DNA of 64,000 bases from Desulfurella amilsii (GTDB lineage Bacteria; Campylobacterota_A; Desulfurellia; Desulfurellales; Desulfurellaceae): the NCBI RefSeq assembly GCF_002119425.1, contig NZ_MDSU01000018.1, positions 649,501 through 713,500 of the forward strand, written 5' to 3'. The notes beneath the pieces are model-generated. The model worked only from the letters and a program-made list of their open reading frames with translations. It was not told the origin of the DNA and did no database searches. The position numbers were made by a program, and so were the translations under genes. Shown piece after piece: positions 53,804-63,266 of the stretch (positions within the stretch are counted from its first letter, which is position 1; each line of letters opens with the position of its first letter).

Positions 53804-55762
53804 TTATTTAAAAAAATGTAATATATGCGGAATATTTTGTTTAAAATTCAACCTGTCAAATATGCAAATATTGGCAAGATGATTTGAAACTAATTTAGAG
53901 GTATCTTTGTTTTGTGTCAAAATAAGCTTATCTTTTAAGCTTATTTCGCCGTATATTTCGACAAAATCGTACAATTGTTCTACATCGTTAAAGTAAATCA
54001 TATCAAAAGACGGAAGCCCTTTTTGTTTATACATACGAGCATCTAACTTTATTTTAAATATCTTATTATTATTGCTTAAAGTTTTTGGTAAATCTACGCA
54101 ACAATCGTGCCCATAAACAAAACATATATTAAAATTAGACAAACTATCAACATCTTTGGTACATTGCAACCCATAATGTCTAAAAAAATCAAAAACATCA
54201 TCGTTTTCAGTTATAAGCATTGGAAGCGCTCTGATGTCTATTTTTTGTTCAAATAAAGATTCAATTATAGCTTGAGCTATTTTTATATTAGAGATCGCGA
54301 TAGCTTGAAAATTTATTATCTTTTCTAACGCTTCTTTATTAATATTGTATTTAATATTTAAATCATATATAAGCGGATTGGCGCCAACATCTTTAAAGTT
54401 AAAGCACAATTCATCATCAACTGGACTTGGAAGCAAAACTTTTTTATCTTGGAGTAAACCACTCTTTCTATAATAAAAATTAGAAATTTCTCCTACAATA
54501 AAAATACCTGGAGGATTATCAAAAAATAACTGATCCTTCAGATCGTTGATTTTGCTTGTTATGTCTGATAGTGTACCTCTTACTTCAAACTCTTTATCTG
54601 TTCCAATATTAAAAGCCAATGCTACTTTTGTTTGAGGTGGATAACCTTCTTTAATTAACGAACTACTAATTTTCCCTATCACCCTAACACCCATAAAAAA
54701 TATCAATGGTAGATTAACAAATTCATTTTTGCTAAATTCAGCTGTTGCTCCTTTGTGTTTAATAGCAGACAAAACACAAAAGCCCCTATTTATCTCTCTG
54801 CGTGTTAATATTATACCGCTTTTTAGAGATAAAGCATTTATAGTACTTATTCCGGGTATGATATTAAAATTTATTTTTAAGTCTTCTAATACTTCAATCT
54901 CCTCTGCAAGCCTGCCAAAAATTGACGGATCGCCTCCTTTCAGCCTCCCAACTCTAAAACCCATCCTAACATATTTACTTATTAAATCTGTTATTTTATT
55001 TTGGTTTAGTTTGTGGTGCTCACATCTTTTGCCAACATCTATTAATATTGCATTTTCTGGTAGAAAATCCAGCAGAGAATGATCCATTAGGTTATCAAAC
55101 AGGCATACCTCCAAATTTTTTATTGTGTAAATGGCTTCTTGCGTGGCATATTTTTTGTCACCAACACCCGCACCTATAAAGTAAACACTTTTTATAAAGA
55201 ATTGACGTAAAAAAAGAAAACGCTCATCTTTGTTTCTAAAAACTACACAACTTGAACCTTCGAAGAATGGTTTTTGTAAATCAATAATTTTAACTTTTTC
55301 TATATTAAAGCTACTGATCGCTTTATTCAAAAAACAGCCCGGCAACATAATTACATCAAAATCTTCCAATAATTCATTTATATTTTTGAATTCTTTTATA
55401 AAAAAAATATCTGCACCCTTGAAGCGATCCTTACAATAAATCCATTGATTAGTTGTTAATACACCTATTTTATAGTATGGAAGATCCTTTTTTTTATAGA
55501 TTAAAGCATCAAAGTCGCAATTTTCATACATATTTATAAAGAACCAATCTAGAAATTCTGATTCTAAAGCTGTACAGTGTTTAGCATCAATAATGGCGCA
55601 ATCAATGGATTTTTCGTGTATAAGAGGAATTATTTGTTCTAAGTTTGTAAAAACTTGAAAATTGAAGTTTAAATCAACAAACTTACCAAAAGAATCTAAT
55701 CTATCTTTTACATAGCTGATTTTATAAGGATTAGCCAAGCTAATAAAACTTTTTACCTCCAT
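53804..55762 (-). CDS. Fusion: HemC-like domain, uroporphyrinogen-III methyltransferase, HemD-like domain
   Basis: 652 residues. The middle (about 193-430) is a clear SUMT/CobA: VYFIGAGVGDKKYATQEAI, LIDVGKRCEHH, VGRLKGGDPSIFGRLAEE and GISTINAL. It makes precorrin-2 for siroheme. The first 190 residues follow the layout of porphobilinogen deaminase (YVKDRLDSF; IDCAIIDAKHC; DALIYKKKDLPYYKIGVLTT; LLEDFDVIMLPGC), but the catalytic Asp, the arginine loop and the cofactor-binding Cys domain are missing. The last 220 residues look like a diverged uroporphyrinogen-III synthase. It lies upstream of dsrA on the same strand. Confidence 0.8.
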   Translation of the reverse strand: MEVKSFISLANPYKISYVKDRLDSFGKFVDLNFNFQVFTNLEQIIPLIHEKSIDCAIIDAKHCTALESEFLDWFFINMYENCDFDALIYKKKDLPYYKIGVLTTNQWIYCKDRFKGADIFFIKEFKNINELLEDFDVIMLPGCFLNKAISSFNIEKVKIIDLQKPFFEGSSCVVFRNKDERFLFLRQFFIKSVYFIGAGVGDKKYATQEAIYTIKNLEVCLFDNLMDHSLLDFLPENAILIDVGKRCEHHKLNQNKITDLISKYVRMGFRVGRLKGGDPSIFGRLAEEIEVLEDLKINFNIIPGISTINALSLKSGIILTRREINRGFCVLSAIKHKGATAEFSKNEFVNLPLIFFMGVRVIGKISSSLIKEGYPPQTKVALAFNIGTDKEFEVRGTLSDITSKINDLKDQLFFDNPPGIFIVGEISNFYYRKSGLLQDKKVLLPSPVDDELCFNFKDVGANPLIYDLNIKYNINKEALEKIINFQAIAISNIKIAQAIIESLFEQKIDIRALPMLITENDDVFDFFRHYGLQCTKDVDSLSNFNICFVYGHDCCVDLPKTLSNNNKIFKIKLDARMYKQKGLPSFDMIYFNDVEQLYDFVEIYGEISLKDKLILTQNKDTSKLVSNHLANICIFDRLNFKQNIPHILHFFK

Positions 55763-55801
55763 AAAACAATTTTTATCATATTAATTTTTTTTAGTCAAAC
55801 T

Positions 55802-55826
55802 TAAAGGAGGCTTTTAGCCTCCTTTG
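55802..55826 (-). terminator. Hairpin downstream of the membrane microprotein
   Basis: Perfect nine-base arms AAAGGAGGC and GCCTCCTTT around a five-base loop, just after the stop of the microprotein gene and upstream of the fusion gene. A U run is lacking on the minus strand. Confidence 0.55.
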
Positions 55827-55829
55827 CAA

Positions 55830-55916
55830 TTACTTATCTGGTGTAAGCCACACCCAAAGTGCTAATATCCACCCGATAACTCCACATCCTACTAAATAAA
55901 CAACCGAACCTGTCAT
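55830..55916 (-). CDS. 28-residue single-span membrane microprotein
   Basis: A 28-codon frame starting at the ATG ending at 55916, with AGGAGG six bases upstream, a near-perfect ribosome site. The product starts MTGSVVYLVGCGVIG, continues hydrophobic with three Trp residues and ends LTPDK, so one membrane helix with a short tail. It begins 10 bases after the AmiS/UreI-like gene and is followed by a hairpin. It may be a small subunit of that membrane protein; a role with cytochrome bd, like CydX, is less likely as the gene is on the opposite strand. Confidence 0.7.
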   Translation of the reverse strand: MTGSVVYLVGCGVIGWILALWVWLTPDK

Positions 55917-55926
55917 TTGTTACCTC

Positions 55927-56586
55927 CTAAAACGGCCCCTGCATATGAAGTGGCATAGACCATAGTATTGCTGGTATCGCAAAAGTATACAAAGCCGCAA
56001 ATGTTACTACCCAGCCAACTAATTTTTCGTTCATCCTGCCCTGCATTAATAAACCAGCCAGGTTCATAGCCACAAACCACACAAAAGCAATAGAAAAATG
56101 GTATACCCACCTGCCGCCAATGGGTAAGTCGTACGTTAACCAAAACAAAGCATACGCTAAAGTAAGCCACCCAATTAAAATAGCAATTCCGCCCAAAGAT
56201 TTTTTAGGCAATGAGAATATCTCAAGTATTCCCAAAACAGTAAAAAAGAATGCATACATGCCAGCAAGGCCTGTTACAAAATTTGTAATAAATCCTAGGC
56301 CTTGGGCAGAAATCATTGCAATTAAAAAAGGCCACCACATTAAACCAACTACTAAAGTAATGACTCCTACTGTCTTCTCGTTTGCCTTTTTTCTTTCGGG
56401 ATCCAAATGCATAAAACCCTGAGACAATAAAGCAAACGCACCTAAATAAATAATTGGGGCAATCCATTTGCCAACAGGCGCTGGAACACCTTGACTTGCA
56501 TTTGCAAAACCACAAAACACTAGCAACACTGCTGCACATAAAAAAAATACTCTAATACCACGAAAAGAATAAGTTTTTTGACTCAT
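55927..56586 (-). CDS. AmiS/UreI-like integral membrane protein
   Basis: 219 residues: a signal-like first segment (VFFLCAAVLLVFCGFANA) followed by six membrane segments. The pattern IAPIIYLGAFALLSQGFMHL-DPE, GLAGMYAFFFTVLGILEI, and WVYHFSIAFVWFVAMNLA then WVVTFAALYTFAIPAILW resembles the AmiS/UreI channel family (amide, urea or small-solute pores), by eye only. GGAGGTGAC precedes the ATG. It diverges from the Rrf2-cydAB operon and is coupled to the microprotein gene. The substrate is unknown. Confidence 0.55.
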   Translation of the reverse strand: MSQKTYSFRGIRVFFLCAAVLLVFCGFANASQGVPAPVGKWIAPIIYLGAFALLSQGFMHLDPERKKANEKTVGVITLVVGLMWWPFLIAMISAQGLGFITNFVTGLAGMYAFFFTVLGILEIFSLPKKSLGGIAILIGWLTLAYALFWLTYDLPIGGRWVYHFSIAFVWFVAMNLAGLLMQGRMNEKLVGWVVTFAALYTFAIPAILWSMPLHMQGPF

Positions 56587-56894
56587 ACCGAGTCACCTCC
56601 TTAAATAAGAAATAATTAATTGCTTTCTAATCTAAGTTACTTTCTAATTGTATAATTTAGTAATATTATTTTATTTGTCAAGAAAAATATTTAATATTTT
56701 GGTAAAATATTTATTAGTATTTCTAATCTTTTTCACATTGAATTTTTTATTATATTAACAGGAATTTTAATTAATTTTTTTTGAAACATATTATAAATCA
56801 AATTAAAAAATTATTACAAATGATGCCTGTATTATTTCTTATTTCTTTGTATTTTAATCTTGACTTTTTTAGTAATATTTTATATATTTAGTTT
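56587..56894. promoter_or_regulatory. Divergent control region with three TTTCTAAT motifs
   Basis: 308 bases, very AT-rich. On the minus strand TTGACA (56676-56681), 16 bases, TAAATT (56654-56659) serve the AmiS-like gene. TTTCTAAT occurs at 56624-56631, 56641-56648 (17-base period) and 56720-56727. The first and third are extended to TTTCTAATCT. These are candidate regulator sites. Confidence 0.45.
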
Positions 56895-56895
56895 A
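56860..56895 (+). promoter_or_regulatory. Promoter of the Rrf2-cydAB operon, leaderless geometry
   Basis: TTGACT (56860-56865), a 17-base spacer and TATATT (56883-56888), then six bases and the ATG at 56895. Transcription should start at the A of the start codon. Confidence 0.6.
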
Positions 56896-57299
56896 TGAAT
56901 ATCATTTCAAGGGAAGTAGATTATGCTATAAGGATTTTGAGTTTACTGTCACATATCGAAAAAACTACAGTGGATGAAATAAGTAAAATACTATATATAC
57001 CAAAACCATTTGCACATAAAATCGTAAACAAACTTGTTAGAAAAAATTACCTTATATCTTCTCAAGGAAGAGGAGGATATATTGAATTCAATAAAGAATT
57101 AAACATTAATAAAATAAGCGTTCTTGATATAATAAAAGACCTTGATGGCTATAAGCATGTAAATCTATGCACAGATAACCCAGAAGCTTGCGAGCTTAAC
57201 CCATATTGTTCATTCACATACCATCTACAAAAATTAGAACTTTGCATAAACAAAGCTTTAAACGACTTAAAATTAAAAGATATAATTTTTAAAATTTAA
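56895..57299 (+). CDS. Rrf2-family Fe-S transcription regulator
   Basis: 134 residues. An N-terminal winged helix (VDYAIRILSLLSHIEKTTVDEISKIL; GRGGYI wing) is followed by the three-cysteine cluster motif Cys92-x6-Cys99-x5-Cys105 in LCTDNPEACELNPYC, as in IscR/NsrR/RsrR. It probably senses oxygen, NO or redox state through a [2Fe-2S] or [4Fe-4S] cluster. The gene is 13 bases before cydA, so control of cytochrome bd and possibly of the divergent membrane gene is likely. Confidence 0.88.
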   Translation: MNIISREVDYAIRILSLLSHIEKTTVDEISKILYIPKPFAHKIVNKLVRKNYLISSQGRGGYIEFNKELNINKISVLDIIKDLDGYKHVNLCTDNPEACELNPYCSFTYHLQKLELCINKALNDLKLKDIIFKI

Positions 57300-57312
57300 G
57301 GAGGTAGGGTTT

Positions 57313-58620
57313 ATGGATGTTGAGTTGCTATCAAGGATACAGTTTGGTTTAACTGCGGGTTTTCACTTTATTTATCCGCCGCTAACTATAGGTTTAGGTG
57401 TTTTAATTGCAATTATAGAGTTTATGTACCTTAAAACCAACGATGAAATTTACAGAAAAATGGCGGATTTCTGGGCGAAACTATTTGCTATTAACTTTGT
57501 CATCGGCGTTGCCACAGGAATTGTAATGGAGTTTGAATTTGGTACAAACTGGTCAAATTATGCAAGGTTTGTGGGTGATATTTTCGGTTCACCTTTGGCT
57601 GCAGAAGGTGTTTTTGCATTTTTCTTAGAAAGTACATTTTTAGGTTTGTATTTAGTTGGTAAAAACAGGCTCTCAAGATTTATGAGATTTTTTTCTTTTT
57701 TAATGGTTGCTTTTGGTTCAACGCTGTCTGCCCTTTGGATATTAATTGCAAACTCATGGCAGCAAACCCCAGCGGGCTATAAAGTAGAAGGTGGCAGAGC
57801 AGTTTTAACAAACTTTTGGGCAGCGGTTTTTAACCCCACAATGCCTTCTATGTATTTACATACAGTAGATGCCTCTTTTATTACTGGCGCAATGTTTATG
57901 GCAGGCGTTAGCGCATATTTTTTAATTAAAGGTAAGAATTTAGAGTTAGCAAAAAGATCGCTTAAATTAGCCGTTGTTTTCGGCGTAATCGTATCGATTT
58001 TGCAATTATTCCCATTTGGCGATGAAAGTGCAAGGGTCGTTGCAAAAACACAACCAGAAAAACTAGCATCATTTGAAGGTCTTTTTAAAACGCAAAGCAA
58101 GGCGCCATTGTTAGTTTTCGGGGTACCTGATCCTTCGCAAAATAAAATGCTTGTAGAAGTTTCTATACCGGGTGCATTAAGCTATCTTGCAGATCATAAT
58201 GTTAATGCTGTTGTAAAAGGTATTGATGCATTTCCAAAAGACGATTTGCCCCCTATGACACTAACATTTTATTCTTTTCACTTAATGGTGGCTTTGGGTA
58301 CATTATTTATACTAACTTTTTTAGTAGGTATTTACTTACTCTACAAGAAAAAAATTTATACTACAAAGCCTTTCTTAACAGTTTTGTGGGCTTTTATACC
58401 TCTGCCATACATTGCAAATGAGCTTGGCTGGATTACAACAGAAGTAGGTAGACAACCCTGGGCTGTCTACGGTTTACTTAGAACAAAAGATGCGTTTAGT
58501 CCACTGCCTGCTGGTGATGTGTGGTTTTCATTAATAGGGTTTACTCTAGTTTATGCAGTTTTGTTTGGAGTATTTTTGTATTTAACCATACATACCGTAA
58601 AATCATTTAAAATGGATTAA
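57313..58620 (+). CDS. cydA: Cytochrome bd quinol oxidase subunit I
   Basis: 435 residues, a short-Q-loop form. Heme b595/d axial His18 in FGLTAGFHFIYPPLTIGLG, and the diagnostic GWITTEVGRQPWAVYGLL motif of true bd oxidases. It reduces oxygen at the membrane with quinol; in anaerobes it protects against oxygen. AAGGAGG precedes the ATG. Confidence 0.96.
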   Translation: MDVELLSRIQFGLTAGFHFIYPPLTIGLGVLIAIIEFMYLKTNDEIYRKMADFWAKLFAINFVIGVATGIVMEFEFGTNWSNYARFVGDIFGSPLAAEGVFAFFLESTFLGLYLVGKNRLSRFMRFFSFLMVAFGSTLSALWILIANSWQQTPAGYKVEGGRAVLTNFWAAVFNPTMPSMYLHTVDASFITGAMFMAGVSAYFLIKGKNLELAKRSLKLAVVFGVIVSILQLFPFGDESARVVAKTQPEKLASFEGLFKTQSKAPLLVFGVPDPSQNKMLVEVSIPGALSYLADHNVNAVVKGIDAFPKDDLPPMTLTFYSFHLMVALGTLFILTFLVGIYLLYKKKIYTTKPFLTVLWAFIPLPYIANELGWITTEVGRQPWAVYGLLRTKDAFSPLPAGDVWFSLIGFTLVYAVLFGVFLYLTIHTVKSFKMD

Positions 58621-58632
58621 GGGAGGCTTAAG

Positions 58633-59640
58633 ATGGATCTCAATATAATATGGTTTTTGCTAGTTGGGATACTAATTATTGGGTATGCTATTTTGGATGG
58701 CTTTGATTTGGGTGTAGGATCAGTTTACCTATTTGCAAAATTCAAAGAGCGCGATATTGCACGCAATTCCATTGCTCCTGTATGGGATGGCAATGAGGTT
58801 TGGCTAATAACCGGTGGAGGAGCTTTGTTTGCTGCATTTCCAATGGTATATGCTACAGCTTTTAGCGGTTTTTATTTAGCTTTGATTTTGCTTTTATTTG
58901 CGCTTATATTTAGGGCTATATCACTAGAGCTTAGAAATAACTTTCAATCTGAATCAACAAAAACATTATTTGACTGGGTATTTTCTATATCAAGTATAGT
59001 TGCAATAGTCCTTTTTGGTGTTGCTGTAGGTAATGTGTTGTCCGGTTTAAATGTAGACAAAAGTGGCAATTATGTAGGTACTTTTTTTGATCTTTTAAAC
59101 CCATATTCAATTTTAGTGGGTGTTTTGGCTTTTTTTATGTTGTCTTATCAAGGCACTGTGTGGTTATTTTTAAAAACAGAAGATGAATTCCAGCAAAAAG
59201 TCAAGAATTGGGCAAAAATTTACTGGAGTGGCTATCTTATTTTGTTTGTAATTTGCACGCTTTTAACCTACGTCTTGCACAAAAATTTATTCCACAATTA
59301 CTTAGCTCACCCATTAATGCTTGTCGTACCGCTTCTTGCGCTTATATTTATGCTTGCATCAATCATCAGAATTCAAAAAAATCAAGCACTTTGCGCAATT
59401 ATAGCAAGCTCCCTATCAATCGCAATGGTTATTCTAACTGCTTACTTAAGTCTTTTCCCTAACCTAATAATTGCCAAAAATCCCGCATATAGCCTTAATA
59501 TTTACAACGCAGCTTCCTCTCAATTAACACTTGAAACTATGCTCATCATAGCACTTATTGGCATGCCTATAGTATTGATTTATACGATATATTCGTATAG
59601 AGTATTTCATGGCAAAACAAAAATTGAAGAAGGCTATTGA
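58633..59640 (+). CDS. cydB: Cytochrome bd quinol oxidase subunit II
   Basis: 335 residues, eight to nine membrane segments. Family motifs: YAILDGFDLGVGSVYLF, PVWDGNEVWLITGGGALFAAFP and FRAISLELR. Follows cydA by 12 bases with GGGAGG in front. No cydX-like gene is seen between cydB and the hairpin. Confidence 0.95.
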   Translation: MDLNIIWFLLVGILIIGYAILDGFDLGVGSVYLFAKFKERDIARNSIAPVWDGNEVWLITGGGALFAAFPMVYATAFSGFYLALILLLFALIFRAISLELRNNFQSESTKTLFDWVFSISSIVAIVLFGVAVGNVLSGLNVDKSGNYVGTFFDLLNPYSILVGVLAFFMLSYQGTVWLFLKTEDEFQQKVKNWAKIYWSGYLILFVICTLLTYVLHKNLFHNYLAHPLMLVVPLLALIFMLASIIRIQKNQALCAIIASSLSIAMVILTAYLSLFPNLIIAKNPAYSLNIYNAASSQLTLETMLIIALIGMPIVLIYTIYSYRVFHGKTKIEEGY

Positions 59641-59657
59641 TTAGCACTTCCGTGCAA

Positions 59658-59678
59658 GGGTTGAGTTTATCTCAACCC
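59658..59678 (+). terminator. Terminator after cydB
   Basis: Perfect eight-base arms GGGTTGAG and CTCAACCC around a five-base loop, then TATTTGT. It sits 18 bases after the cydB stop and before the next ribosome site. Confidence 0.7.
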
Positions 59679-59704
59679 TATTTGTAAATCAAGGAGGTTT
59701 TTTG

Positions 59705-60256
59705 GTGGACAGACAAGAAGCTTATAATTTGCTGTGTGAATACACAAAATCAGAATCACTAATAAAACACGCTTTGGCAGTAGAACAAGCCATGAGATCT
59801 TATGCGCAAAAATTTGGCGAAGATGAAAACAAATGGGCAATGGTTGGCCTTCTGCATGATTTTGATTACGAACAATACCCAACTATGCAGGATCATCCAT
59901 ACAAAGGTGCAGAGATTTTAAGACAAAAAGGCTACCCAGAAGATATTGTTAAAGCAATACTGTCGCATGCAAGCTATACTAATGTTGAAAGAGACACGCT
60001 AATGGCTAAAACACTATTTGCCGTAGATGAGTTAAGTGGATTCATTTTGGCTTGTGCTTATGTAATGCCGGATAAAAAAATTGCCAGTCTATCTGTAAAA
60101 AGCGTTAAAAAGAAGCTTAAGGATAAAGCGTTTGCGCGAAGCGTTAGCAGAAAAGGCATAAACGATTCCATAATAGAGTTAGATATTGATTTAGACGAAC
60201 ACATAGATTTTCTAATAAAATCGCTAAGCAAGATCGCTGATAAATTAGGTGTGTAA
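59705..60256 (+). CDS. HD-domain phosphohydrolase-like protein
   Basis: 183 residues. The HD motif occurs as GLLHDFDYEQYP with preceding IKHALAVE, and HPYKGAEILRQKGYPEDIVKAILSHA completes the metal site, as in small HDIG proteins. The substrate is unknown. A GTG at 59705, seven bases after AAGGAGG, is preferred over the TTG at 59702. It overlaps the next small gene. Confidence 0.85.
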   Translation: MDRQEAYNLLCEYTKSESLIKHALAVEQAMRSYAQKFGEDENKWAMVGLLHDFDYEQYPTMQDHPYKGAEILRQKGYPEDIVKAILSHASYTNVERDTLMAKTLFAVDELSGFILACAYVMPDKKIASLSVKSVKKKLKDKAFARSVSRKGINDSIIELDIDLDEHIDFLIKSLSKIADKLGV

Positions 60257-60527
60257 ATTAGACGATTTAGAAATAAAAATTTTAAAGTACCATAAACAAA
60301 AAGGGTGTGATTATTCCAAATCTTTAGCCAAAGAATTAAATATAAAACTATGCGAAGCGTTTATGGTACACAAAAAACTACTTTCTTTAGGATATTTAGA
60401 AAAAGTTAGCTCAAGACTTACAAAATATAAAGTAAATAATAAAACAAAAATCATTAAACATAGAAACCATACCTACTACCAGCTTAGCCAAAACGGTAAA
60501 CAGTTTCTAAAAGATTTAATAAGCTAG
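60249..60527 (+). CDS. Small winged-helix-like protein of unknown function
   Basis: 92 residues, starting with GTG inside the stop region of the HD gene. DLEIKILKYHKQKGCDYSKSLAKEL, then ALFVHKKLLSLGYLEK-like and TYYQLSQNGKQFLKDLI resemble the helix-turn-helix plus wing of small transcription regulators (archaeal-like MarR/DUF2250 style), by eye only. No cofactor or ligand motif. Function unknown. Confidence 0.6.
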   Translation: MCKLDDLEIKILKYHKQKGCDYSKSLAKELNIKLCEAFMVHKKLLSLGYLEKVSSRLTKYKVNNKTKIIKHRNHTYYQLSQNGKQFLKDLIS

Positions 60528-60534
60528 TATTTTA

Positions 60535-60563
60535 TTGACAAAAATTACCAAATTTAGTAAAAA
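60535..60563 (+). promoter_or_regulatory. Predicted promoter of rplU-rpmA
   Basis: TTGACA (60535-60540), 17 bases, TAAAAA (60558-60563). A leader of about 20 bases with AAAGGAGG precedes the rplU ATG. Confidence 0.5.
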
Positions 60564-60592
60564 TAAAGGTTGACATTAAAAGGAGGCAGTGT

Positions 60593-60892
60593 ATGTTTGC
60601 TGTAGTCGAAACTGGTTCAAAACAATATATTGTGAAAGAAGGGGATATTTTAAGAGTAGAAAAACTAAATGTTGCAAAAGGCGATGAAATTGAGTTTGAT
60701 AAAGTTATTATGGTAGATGACAAAATTGGAAATCCCTATGTTGAAAATGCAAAAGTAAAAGGTACGGTCATCGCTCAAGGCAAAGCAAAAAAAATCATTG
60801 TTTTTAAGTTTAAAAGAAGAAAGGGATTTAAGAAAAAAATTGGTCACAGGCAACACTTTACGCAAGTAAAAATTACACAGATTTTAGCGTAA
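60593..60892 (+). CDS. rplU: 50S ribosomal protein L21
   Basis: 99 residues. MFAVVETGSKQYIVKEGD and KRRKGFKKKIGHRQHFTQVKI are the L21 signatures. Begins the conserved rplU-rpmA-obgE block. Confidence 0.97.
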   Translation: MFAVVETGSKQYIVKEGDILRVEKLNVAKGDEIEFDKVIMVDDKIGNPYVENAKVKGTVIAQGKAKKIIVFKFKRRKGFKKKIGHRQHFTQVKITQILA

Positions 60893-60922
60893 ATTAACAA
60901 AAAAGCAAAAAGGGGGCATTAT

Positions 60923-63249
<2,327 letters not shown>

Positions 63250-63266
<17 letters not shown>

